The notes under the pieces are model-generated. The model saw only the letters and a list, made by a program, of their open reading frames with translations. It did no database searches and was not told the origin of the DNA. DNA of 64,000 nt from Uliginosibacterium sp. GTDB taxonomy: Bacteria > Pseudomonadota > Gammaproteobacteria > Burkholderiales > Rhodocyclaceae. The stretch is from the NCBI GenBank assembly GCA_016718265.1, contig JADKDZ010000003.1, forward strand, positions 82,001 through 146,000, in the 5' to 3' direction. Every line of letters begins with the position of its first letter. The first letter of the stretch is position 1. Shown here piece by piece: positions 27,390 to 35,649 of the stretch. Position numbers and translations under genes: made by a program.

Positions 27390-28028
27390 ATGTGCGATCC
27401 AAACAACTGGCCGGACTTCTTTGCTCAGGTGCCGCGGGTAGTTGTGCGGGACCCCTTGGCCAGGCTGCTCGGTTCCGTCGAAGGCGGGCTGATCGAGTAC
27501 GGCTATGAAGACGCTGTTGCATTGGCCGGGCACTCCTGCCCGACAGTCGCAGCCGCCTACTGGCTGACGGTTTGCGCCTTGCACGCGCTGTACCGGGGGG
27601 ACACCCCGGTTCGTGGCGTCATTCGTGTCGATGTGCAGGGTCTCGCGCATGAGGGAGTCGCGGGCGTGCAAGCAGCCGTCATCAGTCTGATTACCGGCGC
27701 CGCGCCGGCCAGTGGTTTTCGCGGGATTGCGGGCAAGCATCGGCGCGCCGACTTGCTGGAGTTTGGCGTCAGGATTCCCGCCGCCTTTGCATTCACGCGC
27801 CTCGACACGGGGGATGCTGTGTATGCCCAGGCGCAGTTGGTTTCGGTGGCCGCTCACCCGGACTGCCAGCCACTCTTGCGGGATTGCTTGGCGGGCATCG
27901 CTGACGATGCGGAGGCAGCGAGACTGGGAGAACTCTGGCAGGCGCGCGTGAAGAGTCTCCTGCTCGAGTACGGTGACGATCATGAGGTCTTTCAGGTTTG
28001 GCCGGTGCTGGGCGAGCGGGTGAACTGA
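27390..28028 (+). CDS. FmdE-like protein downstream of narI
   Basis: A 212-residue protein with an FmdE-type region: LAGHSCPTVAAAYWLTVCALHAL resembles the G-H-x-C-P motif of formylmethanofuran dehydrogenase subunit E-like proteins, here at about residues 48-70. No transmembrane segments or signal peptide are seen. The start at 27390 lies 11 bases after narI with no strong ribosome site; the frame is open upstream inside narI, which is coincidental. FmdE-domain proteins outside methanogens have no settled role; placement behind narI suggests something connected with nitrate respiration or its molybdenum enzyme. Confidence 0.75.
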   Translation: MCDPNNWPDFFAQVPRVVVRDPLARLLGSVEGGLIEYGYEDAVALAGHSCPTVAAAYWLTVCALHALYRGDTPVRGVIRVDVQGLAHEGVAGVQAAVISLITGAAPASGFRGIAGKHRRADLLEFGVRIPAAFAFTRLDTGDAVYAQAQLVSVAAHPDCQPLLRDCLAGIADDAEAARLGELWQARVKSLLLEYGDDHEVFQVWPVLGERVN

Positions 28029-28044
28029 TCGCGAGAGGATGATG

Positions 28045-28743
28045 ATGCGACCGCTGTCTGTGCAGGTGTTGCAGCATGTCCCGTTCGAGGGGCTGGGCAG
28101 CATTCAGGCTTGGCTCGACGCGCGTGGCGCGGCGGTGGAATGCGTACGCTTCTTCGCAGGTGAAATCCCCGACTCCGAGCGCCGATTCGACTTGGTCATC
28201 GTGCTAGGCGGTCCGATGAGCGTGCATGATACGGCGATCTATCCTTGGCTGTGTAGTGAACAGGCATACCTGCACGCGCTCTGCATGGAGGGGCGTGCGG
28301 TGCTGGGGATCTGCCTGGGGGCGCAACTGATTGCTCGCGCGCTGGGTGCAGATGTCAGCCCTGCTCGCCAGCGCGAAATCGGTTGGTGGCCCGTAGCCGG
28401 GGATGAGCCTGGTGAGGGGCTAGTGCTTCCGGTCCAGATGTATGTTTTCCAGTGGCACGGGGAAACCTTCGCACTGCCTGCAGGTGCTCGCCGCCTGGCG
28501 TCTAGCACGGTGTGTGAGAATCAGGCGTTTGCATATGGTAGCCGCGTGCTTGGTTTGCAGTTTCATCTTGAGATCACGCCCGTTGGCGTCGAGCAGCTTG
28601 TGGAACATTGCGGCGACGAGCTGGCGTCGGGGGGGGCATTCGTGCATGGTCGGCGCGAGCTCGCGGGGGCGCCCGAGTTGCTCTACGCTTCCTCGAACGC
28701 CTTGATGGCTGCGGTGTTGCAGTACCTGCTGCCAGGTGCATAA
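28045..28743 (+). CDS. Class I glutamine amidotransferase
   Basis: Cytoplasmic glutaminase-fold protein of about 232 residues, similar in type to stand-alone GMP-synthase-like amidotransferases. The nucleophile is in the elbow LGICLGAQL and the histidine in LQFHLEIT, with a glutamate two residues on, completing a Cys-His-Glu triad. Three ATG codons occur in tandem (28039, 28042, 28045); the third is best spaced from GAGAGG. The stop codon overlaps narX (TAATG), so it is coupled to the sensor gene. The amino acceptor is unknown; the position between nar and narXL is unusual. Confidence 0.85.
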   Translation: MRPLSVQVLQHVPFEGLGSIQAWLDARGAAVECVRFFAGEIPDSERRFDLVIVLGGPMSVHDTAIYPWLCSEQAYLHALCMEGRAVLGICLGAQLIARALGADVSPARQREIGWWPVAGDEPGEGLVLPVQMYVFQWHGETFALPAGARRLASSTVCENQAFAYGSRVLGLQFHLEITPVGVEQLVEHCGDELASGGAFVHGRRELAGAPELLYASSNALMAAVLQYLLPGA

Positions 28744-30695
28744 TGGCCGACCCTTCGACTCCACAAGGGTTTCACATGGCAGTCTTGCTGCCGGATGTAA
28801 CGCGATGGCATAGCATTTCGGTGCGAATTGTCGTCGTCTCGCTCTTGGCGCTGGGAATCGCTCTGGCGATGATCGGCGGCACCCTTTGGCTATCTTGGCA
28901 GCTTGAGGGGGGGGCGGCGGCGATCAATGACGCCGGTAGTGTGCGGATGCGGTCATTTCGCCTGGCTCTGGTGCTGCAGGGCCCGCGCCAGGACGCGCCG
29001 CGGGCCCTGCAGGAAATCGCTTCGCTCGAGCAGACGCTGACGGCCTTGCAGCGCGGCGACCCTGCTCGTCCGCTGGTGCTGCCGGGCGAACGCAGCATTC
29101 GCATCCAGTACGAGCAGGTCGACGATCTTTGGACAGACCATCTGGCCGACTTGGCGAGACGGGCAGCGGGGGGCGACGGATTGGCAGCAGATCGGTTTGG
29201 CGCCGAAGTGGACGATTTCGTCGCCAAGGTGGATGTTCTGGTGTCTGCCATTGAGCATGACAACGCGCGAAAGACGGGCTGGCTTCGGCTCTCACAAGCG
29301 GTGTTGATCGCGATAGCGATCATGGGAACCGTGACCATGATCTACTTGCTGTATCTGTGGATCATTCGCCCGGTTCTGAGCTTGCAGGCTGGCATCTCGA
29401 CATTGGCTGCGGGCGGCTTTGATGCACGGGTTCCCGTGGAAACCCGAGACGAGTTCGGGGCGCTGGCCAGTGGTTTCAACGCCATGGCGGAGGAGTTGCA
29501 AGGTATTTACCGGGATCTGGAACAGCGGGTCCGCGACAAGACCGGCCAGCTTGAAGCGCAGAACCACGAGCTGGCTGCGCTCTACGAGATGGCGGCGTTT
29601 CTGTCGCGTGCCGATACGGTGGAGGCGCAGAGCGGCGGGTTCGTCCAGCGCGTAATGAGCCGCTTTTCGGCCGAGGGCGCGAGCTTGCGGATACAGAATC
29701 CCGCCGATCAGCAGTTGCAACTGGTGGTGGCGGAAGGACTTAGCGCCGAGATTCTGGGGAGCACGCAGTGCCGCCTGGCGCACGACTGTGTGTGCGGTGA
29801 GGCCGGGAGCCGGGGGCACAGTGTGATGCACGACTTCCGGCACGTGCCGCGCCATGCCGTGGTGCCGTGCAGTGAAGCCGGGTTCAAGCATATGGCGGTG
29901 TTTCGAATCACCTCTCCGCAGGCCACCCTGGGCTCCTTCGCGTTGCACTTCCGCCACCCGGAGGCCTTGGGGGCGGGTGAGATCAAACTGCTGGAGACGC
30001 TCGGGCAGCAACTCGGGACCGCGATCGAAAATGCAAGACTGCGGACGCATGAGCGCTTGCTGGCAGTTTCTGAGGAGCGCAACCTTGTTGCGCAGGGGCT
30101 GCATGACAGCCTCGCGCAGAGCCTCAACTTTCTGAATCTGCAGGTTCAGATGCTGGAGAAGGCACTCCAGCAGGCGCCGCATCCGGAGGCGGGGAGAGTC
30201 TTGCCTGGGCTGCGCGCGGGGATCGCCGAGAGCTACAACGATGTTCGGGAGCTCTTGGCGAATTTCCGTACCCGGTTGGGGAATCACGACGTGCGGCAGA
30301 TGCTACAGGCCGCAGTTGTCAGGTTCCAAGAGCAGTCCGGCGTGGTCACCGTGTTTGACTACGGTGGCGGCGGTACCAGCTTGTCGGAGGAGCAGAGGCT
30401 GCAGATCCTGTTTATCCTGCAGGAGGCCTTGTCAAACATTCGCAAGCACGCGCGCACGAGCAATGCCGTCGTAAAGGTCAGGAACCAGGAGGATTTCAGT
30501 CTGGAGATCGTTGATTTGGGGTGCGGGTTTGACGTAGCTGGGGCCGGCGCTGCGGAGGGTGGCCGGCAGATTGGCCTGCACATCATGCGCGAGCGGGCGG
30601 CCCGTATTGGCGCAGAGTTGGTACTCTGGTCAGCAGTGGGTCAGGGGACTCAGCTGAAAGTCTTGTTGCGGGCGAGCGCCCGGCAGACGGCATGA
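28743..30695 (+). CDS. narX: Nitrate/nitrite sensor histidine kinase
   Basis: Membrane sensor for nitrate/nitrite. In order: helix 1 at about 24-50, a periplasmic domain starting with the P-box-like INDAGSVRMRSFRLAL, helix 2 at about 180-212, HAMP, a GAF-like region with a cysteine cluster (CRLAHDCVCGE), a HisKA_3 domain with the phospho-accepting His454 in LVAQGLHDSLAQSLNF, and a HATPase domain (IGLHIMRERAARIGAEL). 650 residues from the start at 28743, which overlaps the preceding stop. Another in-frame ATG lies 33 bases later. Pairs with narL, 10 bases downstream. Confidence 0.94.
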   Translation: MADPSTPQGFHMAVLLPDVTRWHSISVRIVVVSLLALGIALAMIGGTLWLSWQLEGGAAAINDAGSVRMRSFRLALVLQGPRQDAPRALQEIASLEQTLTALQRGDPARPLVLPGERSIRIQYEQVDDLWTDHLADLARRAAGGDGLAADRFGAEVDDFVAKVDVLVSAIEHDNARKTGWLRLSQAVLIAIAIMGTVTMIYLLYLWIIRPVLSLQAGISTLAAGGFDARVPVETRDEFGALASGFNAMAEELQGIYRDLEQRVRDKTGQLEAQNHELAALYEMAAFLSRADTVEAQSGGFVQRVMSRFSAEGASLRIQNPADQQLQLVVAEGLSAEILGSTQCRLAHDCVCGEAGSRGHSVMHDFRHVPRHAVVPCSEAGFKHMAVFRITSPQATLGSFALHFRHPEALGAGEIKLLETLGQQLGTAIENARLRTHERLLAVSEERNLVAQGLHDSLAQSLNFLNLQVQMLEKALQQAPHPEAGRVLPGLRAGIAESYNDVRELLANFRTRLGNHDVRQMLQAAVVRFQEQSGVVTVFDYGGGGTSLSEEQRLQILFILQEALSNIRKHARTSNAVVKVRNQEDFSLEIVDLGCGFDVAGAGAAEGGRQIGLHIMRERAARIGAELVLWSAVGQGTQLKVLLRASARQTA

Positions 30696-30705
30696 GGGGG
30701 CGAAG

Positions 30706-31365
30706 ATGTCAGAGGAACTGAATATTCTGCTGGTAGATGACCATGCTTTGTTTCGCTCTGGCATCCGCCTGCTGCTGCAGGGGGAGAGCGGGCTTCGCAT
30801 TGCGGGTGAAGCCGCTGACGGTTTGGAGGCGGTCAAGAGCGCGCATCAGCTTAAGCCGGATGTCGTTCTGCTCGACCTGCACTTGCCAGGGCTGTCTGGT
30901 CTTGAAGCCCTTCGCCTGATTAAGCAAGACCTGCCCGCTTGCCTCGTCATGATGTTGACGGTCTCGGAGGATGCGCAGGACCTGGCGGAAGCGTTGCGCT
31001 CGGGCGCTGATGCCTATGTGCTCAAGAATGCGGAGGCAGCCTACCTGATCGACTCCATCAAGAAAATGGCGGCTGGCGATTCGACGATTTCGCTGGAGTT
31101 AACAAGGAAACTGATTGACCCGTCTTGTCGTGCGGGAGGCAACGCGCAGGGTGGTCGGCCGGTGGATTCATTGACGCCACGCGAGCGGGACGTCGTCAGC
31201 TTGCTGGCGAAGGGCGAGAGCAACAAGGTGATCGCGCGGCACCTCGATTTGTCTGAGAATACGGTCAAGATTCACGTACAGAATATTCTGAAAAAGCTGA
31301 GCCTGAGCAGTCGGGTGCAGATCGCTGTCTATGCAATTGGCAATGGATTCGGTGCGCATGAGTGA
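30706..31365 (+). CDS. narL: Nitrate/nitrite response regulator
   Basis: Two-component regulator: receiver domain at residues 1-120 with acidic pocket DD (11-12) and phospho-acceptor Asp57 (VLLDLHLPG), then a LuxR-type helix-turn-helix at about 150-212 (LTPRERDVVSLLAKGESNKV, SENTVKIHVQNILKKL). 219 residues. Partner of NarX. Its last 37 bases overlap the 3' end of a Crp/Fnr gene on the other strand, so the two transcripts are convergent and antisense at their ends. Confidence 0.95.
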   Translation: MSEELNILLVDDHALFRSGIRLLLQGESGLRIAGEAADGLEAVKSAHQLKPDVVLLDLHLPGLSGLEALRLIKQDLPACLVMMLTVSEDAQDLAEALRSGADAYVLKNAEAAYLIDSIKKMAAGDSTISLELTRKLIDPSCRAGGNAQGGRPVDSLTPRERDVVSLLAKGESNKVIARHLDLSENTVKIHVQNILKKLSLSSRVQIAVYAIGNGFGAHE

Positions 31366-32096
31366 TCGGTTTTTTTTGTGCTCTGGAACTTTGAGCACAA
31401 CCCGGCTCTGCAAAGAATGAAAACCTTGGCGTTGCTCACTATGATTAGGCGATCCTCTTTGAGGGATTTCAGCGCCCGAGAGAAACTCTCGCTGCTCATG
31501 TTCAGGAGCGAGGCAATCATGCGCTTCGGTGCGGGGATCTCGACGTACTCTTTGCCGCAGAAGAAAGACGGCTGAAGGTTGCTGAGGTAAGCCGCGACGC
31601 GCGCCAGCGATGAGTCCGTTGCAAAGTAACCGACTCTTTGCAGCAATGAGCGAATGCGAAGCGCGTTCTCCTGCAGCACGCGGTCGCGGAAAGTGGTATC
31701 GATCTGCATGACTTCCCTGAGGGTGACGGGTGGGATACGCATTAGCCTGCACGGTTTGATTGTTTTGGCTGACACGCCGTAGGCATCTCCCCAGATCAGG
31801 CCTGAGTCGCCAAACAGCCGACCGGGCCCGAACAACTCGACAATGTGCATTCTCCCGCTTAGGTCGGGGGCCAGAAGAGCGACCATTCCATCAAGTACAA
31901 GATAGCTGCCCGCGGGTGACTCACCACATTCAAAAACGTTGACATTTGCCGCAATCCTTTGCTGATGACTTGCTGCGGCGAGCATCTGCAGGCTCTCCTG
32001 CTTGACTCCCTGCATTAGTGCGACGGACGCTAGCGCCTCGATGCGATTCGGATTGCGCTCAGCGCCACAGAAGTTGATGAGCATGTTGCGGTCCAT
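31329..32096 (-). CDS. Crp/Fnr-family regulator, DNR-like
   Basis: 255 residues: cyclic-nucleotide-like sensor domain (about 25-145; GESPAGSYLVLDGMVALL, FGPGRLFGDSG) and a winged helix with PKRMIASLLNMSSESFSRAL as recognition region. The N-terminal cysteine cluster that binds the 4Fe-4S centre in FNR is absent, so it is not an oxygen sensor of that type; the helix resembles DNR/NarR-type regulators of denitrification. Two in-frame ATG (32096 and 32084) could start it. It is convergent with narL. Its position beside the nar genes suggests control of nitrate or NO functions; the signal is unknown. Confidence 0.88.
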   Translation of the reverse strand: MDRNMLINFCGAERNPNRIEALASVALMQGVKQESLQMLAAASHQQRIAANVNVFECGESPAGSYLVLDGMVALLAPDLSGRMHIVELFGPGRLFGDSGLIWGDAYGVSAKTIKPCRLMRIPPVTLREVMQIDTTFRDRVLQENALRIRSLLQRVGYFATDSSLARVAAYLSNLQPSFFCGKEYVEIPAPKRMIASLLNMSSESFSRALKSLKEDRLIIVSNAKVFILCRAGLCSKFQSTKKTDHSCAPNPLPIA

Positions 32097-32209
32097 CTCG
32101 GAAGGGCGGTGGGCCGACTTATACCAAAATATTCCGTGTGACCCTACTTGCTGTCGGGGCTAGCTAATTTGGGGGATGATCTGCCGAGACACACCACACT
32201 AGCGGTTGA

Positions 32210-32227
32210 CTAGCCTAACCGGGCTAG
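32210..32227 (+). promoter_or_regulatory. Weak palindrome between the Crp/Fnr and DGC genes
   Basis: CTAGCC-TAACCG-GGCTAG, perfect 6-bp arms with a 6-bp spacer, in the 204-base divergent region. It does not match FNR/DNR sites (TTGAT-N4-ATCAA). Could be an operator or chance. Confidence 0.25.
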
Positions 32228-32300
32228 GTCGTTCAGCGCGTTGACGGGCGCGGAGGCATGGCGCAGTCTTTTTGTTCGTGATAAGTGAGGTAGAGAACCC

Positions 32301-32738
32301 ATGAGCGTGGCACTTCCGATGGTGTATGCGTGTTCGGGATGTTCGGCAGCGGGACAAATGGCGAACGCGATGGCAGTCCTGCTAGACCACGAGGGGCTCG
32401 CGACGATGGGCTGTATCAGCGGGATTGGCGCTAGGCTGCCAGCCCTGTTGAGAGTTGCCAAAGCAGGGCTTCCTACCTTGGTGATAGACGGTTGCGAGAT
32501 GCGATGTGCAGAGCATTGTTTGCGTGGCGCAGAGATTACGCCCGACGGAAATTTCTCATTGGCTGGGCATGGTGTGGCCAAAGGTGAAGGGCGTGGGTTC
32601 TCTCTGCAGGAGATGGAACGTTTGTTGCCGCGCCTCCGGACGGTGTGTGCCGCGATGGCCGCCATGCCAGGGGCCGTGCCCTTGATGGGAGGAGAACGGA
32701 TACCGATCGAGAATCGGTTCATTCCGATTTCTGGCTAG
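32301..32738 (+). CDS. DGC-domain putative zinc-binding protein
   Basis: A 145-residue protein with the DGC signature: N-terminal YACSGCSAAGQMANAMAV, then CISGIGA, then IDGCEMRCAEHCL containing the Asp-Gly-Cys motif. At least seven cysteines suggest metal binding. Short C-terminal tail. The family (putative zinc-binding proteins) has no established function and often occurs near redox or anaerobic-respiration genes. Here it is divergent from the Crp/Fnr regulator and its stop lies two bases from the stop of convergent queC. A small hairpin AATCGG/CCGATT sits at 32712-32729 inside its last codons. Confidence 0.85.
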   Translation: MSVALPMVYACSGCSAAGQMANAMAVLLDHEGLATMGCISGIGARLPALLRVAKAGLPTLVIDGCEMRCAEHCLRGAEITPDGNFSLAGHGVAKGEGRGFSLQEMERLLPRLRTVCAAMAAMPGAVPLMGGERIPIENRFIPISG

Positions 32739-32740
32739 TT

Positions 32741-33454
32741 CTACCTCGTTTGAACGTCGTGGGGGATGTCGGCGAGTCGGATATAAGGCGTGGGATCAGC
32801 GAGTCCGGCAGCGGCAAAGCCTGCACTGCGCAGGCGGCAGGCATCGCACTGGCCGCATGCGAGGCCGTCATCTGTGGCTTTGTAGCAAGACACGGTGAGG
32901 CCGTAGTCCACGCCAAGTGAGGTGCCGAGCTGGACAATCTGGGCCTTTGACAGCTCGATCAGCGGGGCGTGGATACGTAGCCGATTGCCTTCGACGCCGA
33001 CCTTGGTGGCGAGGTTGGCCATGGCTTCAAACGCGGCGATGAACTCGGGGCGGCAGTCCGGGTAGCCCGAATAATCGACAGCATTCACGCCGACGAAGAT
33101 GTCGTTGGCGCCCAGTACTTCGGCCCAGCCCAAAGCCAAGGAAAGCATCACTGTGTTGCGCGCCGGCACATAGGTCACCGGGATGCCGGTCTGCAGGCCA
33201 TCAGTGGGCACGTCGATATTGGCATCGGTGAGGGCGGAGCCGCCGAACTGGCCCAGGTCGACGTGGGCGAGGCGGTGCTCGCGGGCACCCAGCGCCGAGA
33301 CCACGCGTTTGGCGGCGTTCAGTTCGGCTGCATGGCGCTGCCCATAGGCGACCGACAGCGCGTAGGTTTCGAAGCCTTGGTCGCGCGCGATGGCAAGGCA
33401 GGTGGCGGAGTCCAGGCCGCCGGAGAGCAGGACGACAGCGCGGGGTGCTGACAT
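32741..33454 (-). CDS. queC: 7-cyano-7-deazaguanine synthase
   Basis: ATP-dependent formation of preQ0 from 7-carboxy-7-deazaguanine in queuosine synthesis. The PP-loop motif VLLSGGLDSATCLA is at the N-terminus. The zinc site is the C-terminal cysteine set in SCYKATDDGLACGQCDACRLR (four cysteines). 237 residues, as expected. Lies 25 bases after queE on the same strand, so the two steps are probably co-transcribed, downstream of the tol-pal genes. Confidence 0.97.
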   Translation of the reverse strand: MSAPRAVVLLSGGLDSATCLAIARDQGFETYALSVAYGQRHAAELNAAKRVVSALGAREHRLAHVDLGQFGGSALTDANIDVPTDGLQTGIPVTYVPARNTVMLSLALGWAEVLGANDIFVGVNAVDYSGYPDCRPEFIAAFEAMANLATKVGVEGNRLRIHAPLIELSKAQIVQLGTSLGVDYGLTVSCYKATDDGLACGQCDACRLRSAGFAAAGLADPTPYIRLADIPHDVQTR

Positions 33455-33479
33455 GGTGGTACCCGGTTCGGAAATGTGA

Positions 33480-34133
33480 TCAGACGCCGGTCCGGTTGCC
33501 CCAGATCACGCGGTGCATCTGCAATTGCATGCGCACCGGCAAGTGGTCGCGGAGCGTCCATTCGGCGAGTTTGTGCGGTGCGAGGCTGCCTGCGACGGGC
33601 GAGAGCAACACGGTGCAGCGCTCGTTAAGATGATGGGTGCGGATCATGTCGCGCGCCCACAGGTAATCAGCTTCGTCGGCGAGCACGATCTTGATTTCGT
33701 CGCGCGCACGCAGATCGCCGAGGTTCTCCAGGCGATTCTTGTCGGCTTCGCCGGAGCCGGGCGCCTTCAAATCCATGATCCGCGACACGCGCGAATCGAC
33801 TGAAGCGATATCCAGCGCGCCGCTGGTTTCCAGCGAAACGGAGTAGCCCGCCTCGCATAGTGCCTGCAGCAAGGCCAGGCAAGGCTTCTGGGCAAGCGGC
33901 TCGCCACCGGTAACGCAGACGTACTGCGTCTGGTGGCGGGCGATTTCGGCGAGGATTTCGTCGATGCTGCGGAATTCACCGCCGCTGAACGCGTATTCAG
34001 TGTCACACCAGGTGCAGCGCAAGGGGCAGCCGGTGAGACGCACGAAAACGGTTGGCAATCCGGCGCGGGTCGATTCCCCTTGCAGGGAATAGAAAATCTC
34101 GCTGATGCGCAAACGCGCCGGATGACTGCTCAC
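33480..34133 (-). CDS. queE: 7-carboxy-7-deazaguanine synthase
   Basis: Radical-SAM enzyme turning 6-carboxytetrahydropterin into 7-carboxy-7-deazaguanine. The cluster motif CX3CX2C is CPLRCTWC at residues 36-43, preceded by ISEIFYSLQGEST and GLPTVFVRLTG, both diagnostic. VTGGEPL follows as the SAM-binding GGE motif. The start is GTG at 34133 with an AAGG-containing upstream region; 217 residues. It lies 10 bases after cpoB. Confidence 0.96.
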   Translation of the reverse strand: MSSHPARLRISEIFYSLQGESTRAGLPTVFVRLTGCPLRCTWCDTEYAFSGGEFRSIDEILAEIARHQTQYVCVTGGEPLAQKPCLALLQALCEAGYSVSLETSGALDIASVDSRVSRIMDLKAPGSGEADKNRLENLGDLRARDEIKIVLADEADYLWARDMIRTHHLNERCTVLLSPVAGSLAPHKLAEWTLRDHLPVRMQLQMHRVIWGNRTGV

Positions 34134-34143
34134 GCTGCGGCCC

Positions 34144-34923
34144 TTACTTCTTCTTCAAGCGCTGCTTGGCGGTTTTGGCGGCCTCGCTGGCGGGGTATTT
34201 CATGACCAGCTTCTCAAGCGTTGCTTTGGCGGCCTTGGCATCCTTGAGCTCTTGCTCGGCGTTGGCTTGCCCGAGCAGTGCGTCCGGTGCCAGAACATCC
34301 TCGGGCCAGGTCGCGGCTACCTTGGCGTAGGTGTCGCGCGCGCCATCAAGATCGTTCGCTTGCATCAGCGATGCACCGAGCCAGAAATTGGCGCCGGGCA
34401 GGAAGCCGCTCTTGGGCCAATTCTTGATGAACAGCTTGAAGCCAAGTGCTGCGTCCACATGCTTGCCTGCGCGGAGCGCGTTGATGGCGGCTTCGTAGTC
34501 GCGGCTCTCCTGCGCGGGATCCACGGGAGGGGGCTCTGCCTTCACCGGTTGCGCTTGCGCCTGCGAGAGCGTTTGCTGAAGCTGGGTAACGGTACTCTCG
34601 ACACGACGCAAACGATTGTCGAGATCGATGTAAAAATCTTTCTGGCGCTTCTGCGCTTGCTCGCTATCGTTGGCAAGCACTTCAACCTGGCCGAGCAGGC
34701 GCGCGAGGTCTTGTCGCAGGGATTCAAACTGGGCTGCTTGTGTTTGCTGGTTGTTCAGCACGAGCGCATTGCTGGCTTCCATCTTCTGCAAACGCTGTTC
34801 AAAGTCCTGACGCATCTGTTCGATGCGCCGGCGTGCTTCTTCGTCGTCAAACAACCCGGCCTGCGCAGGTTGGAAGACGGTGAAGCAGGCGAGCAGGGCG
34901 AGGAGCGATAGTCTGTTTTTCAA
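34144..34923 (-). CDS. cpoB: Tol-Pal associated periplasmic protein CpoB (YbgF)
   Basis: Periplasmic coordinator of outer-membrane constriction and peptidoglycan synthesis, binding TolA. Start is taken as TTG at 34923: GGAG lies seven bases before it and the product then opens KNRLSLLALLACF with a Sec signal ending QPAQA. After cleavage comes GLFDDEEARRRIEQMR and a coiled coil to about residue 115, then TPR-like repeats (YEAAINALRAGKHVDAALGF to LVMKYPASEAAKTAKQRL). 259 residues. An in-frame ATG further up gives no signal-like start. Last gene of the tol-pal part of the cluster. Confidence 0.92.
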   Translation of the reverse strand: MKNRLSLLALLACFTVFQPAQAGLFDDEEARRRIEQMRQDFEQRLQKMEASNALVLNNQQTQAAQFESLRQDLARLLGQVEVLANDSEQAQKRQKDFYIDLDNRLRRVESTVTQLQQTLSQAQAQPVKAEPPPVDPAQESRDYEAAINALRAGKHVDAALGFKLFIKNWPKSGFLPGANFWLGASLMQANDLDGARDTYAKVAATWPEDVLAPDALLGQANAEQELKDAKAAKATLEKLVMKYPASEAAKTAKQRLKKK

Positions 34924-34974
34924 GGCTGTTCTCCGAACAAGAGGGGTTGAAGCAGTCCCCTGCCATAACAAGAA

Positions 34975-35029
34975 CCCGGCAAGCGATGCAACAACCACGC
35001 GGGGTGGTCGTCACACCGGCATTGCCGGG
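34975..35029 (-). other. Intercistronic hairpin between pal and cpoB
   Basis: CCCGGCAA (34975-34982) and TTGCCGGG (35022-35029) are perfect 8-base complements, with an inner ACCAC/GTGGT stem. No T-tract follows, so it looks like an mRNA-stabilising or processing structure that could set the pal:cpoB ratio, not a full terminator. Confidence 0.45.
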
Positions 35030-35054
35030 CTGTGTGACAGGGCGAACAGGAGGA

Positions 35055-35609
35055 TCAGTATTCGCCGTTGTAAAGAATGTCAGCGCGGCGGTTTTCGGCG
35101 TAGGACTCTTCGTCCTTGCCGGCGCGGCGCGGCATTTCTTCGCCGAGACTCACGGCTTCGACGCGTTCTTCCGGCACACCGTACATGAACATGGCTTGCT
35201 TCACAGCGTTGGCACGCTTCTGACCGAGTGCCAGGTTGTACTCACGCGAACCGCGCTCGTCGGTGTTGCCTTGAACACGAACCTTCGCCTTGGCGTTGGC
35301 CTTGACGAAATTGGCGTGGGCTTCCACCAGCGGCATGAACTTGATCTCGTACTTGTCGTAGTCGAAGTACACGCTACGCTGCGACAGGATGTTGTTCGAA
35401 TCGGTCAAAACAGCCCAAGGATTGGCTTCTTTCTTGGTGTCAGGCTTGGCTGTCGTGATCTTGTCGTTCTTGACATCAGCGCTGGTGCTGCCGCCGGCGG
35501 CCTTGCCAGCTGTTGCATCCTTTGCAGGCGTGGCGGTGGTAGTCGGTGTAGACGAGCAGGCAGCGAGGATCGCTGACAGAACGACAGTGGCGAGAAGGGA
35601 CTTCTTCAT
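35055..35609 (-). CDS. pal: Peptidoglycan-associated lipoprotein
   Basis: Outer-membrane lipoprotein tethering the membrane to peptidoglycan and binding TolB. Signal and lipobox SAILAACSS give lipidated Cys18. A Thr/Ala/Lys-rich linker spans about 20-65, then the OmpA-like domain (VYFDYDKYEIK, VQGNTDERGSREYNLALGQK, YAENRRADILY). 184 residues. A GGAGATCA ribosome site precedes the start. Follows tolB after 40 bases. Confidence 0.97.
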   Translation of the reverse strand: MKKSLLATVVLSAILAACSSTPTTTATPAKDATAGKAAGGSTSADVKNDKITTAKPDTKKEANPWAVLTDSNNILSQRSVYFDYDKYEIKFMPLVEAHANFVKANAKAKVRVQGNTDERGSREYNLALGQKRANAVKQAMFMYGVPEERVEAVSLGEEMPRRAGKDEESYAENRRADILYNGEY

Positions 35610-35649
35610 ATTGATCTCCGAAAATTAAACAAACTTTGGTGCTGCAGCA

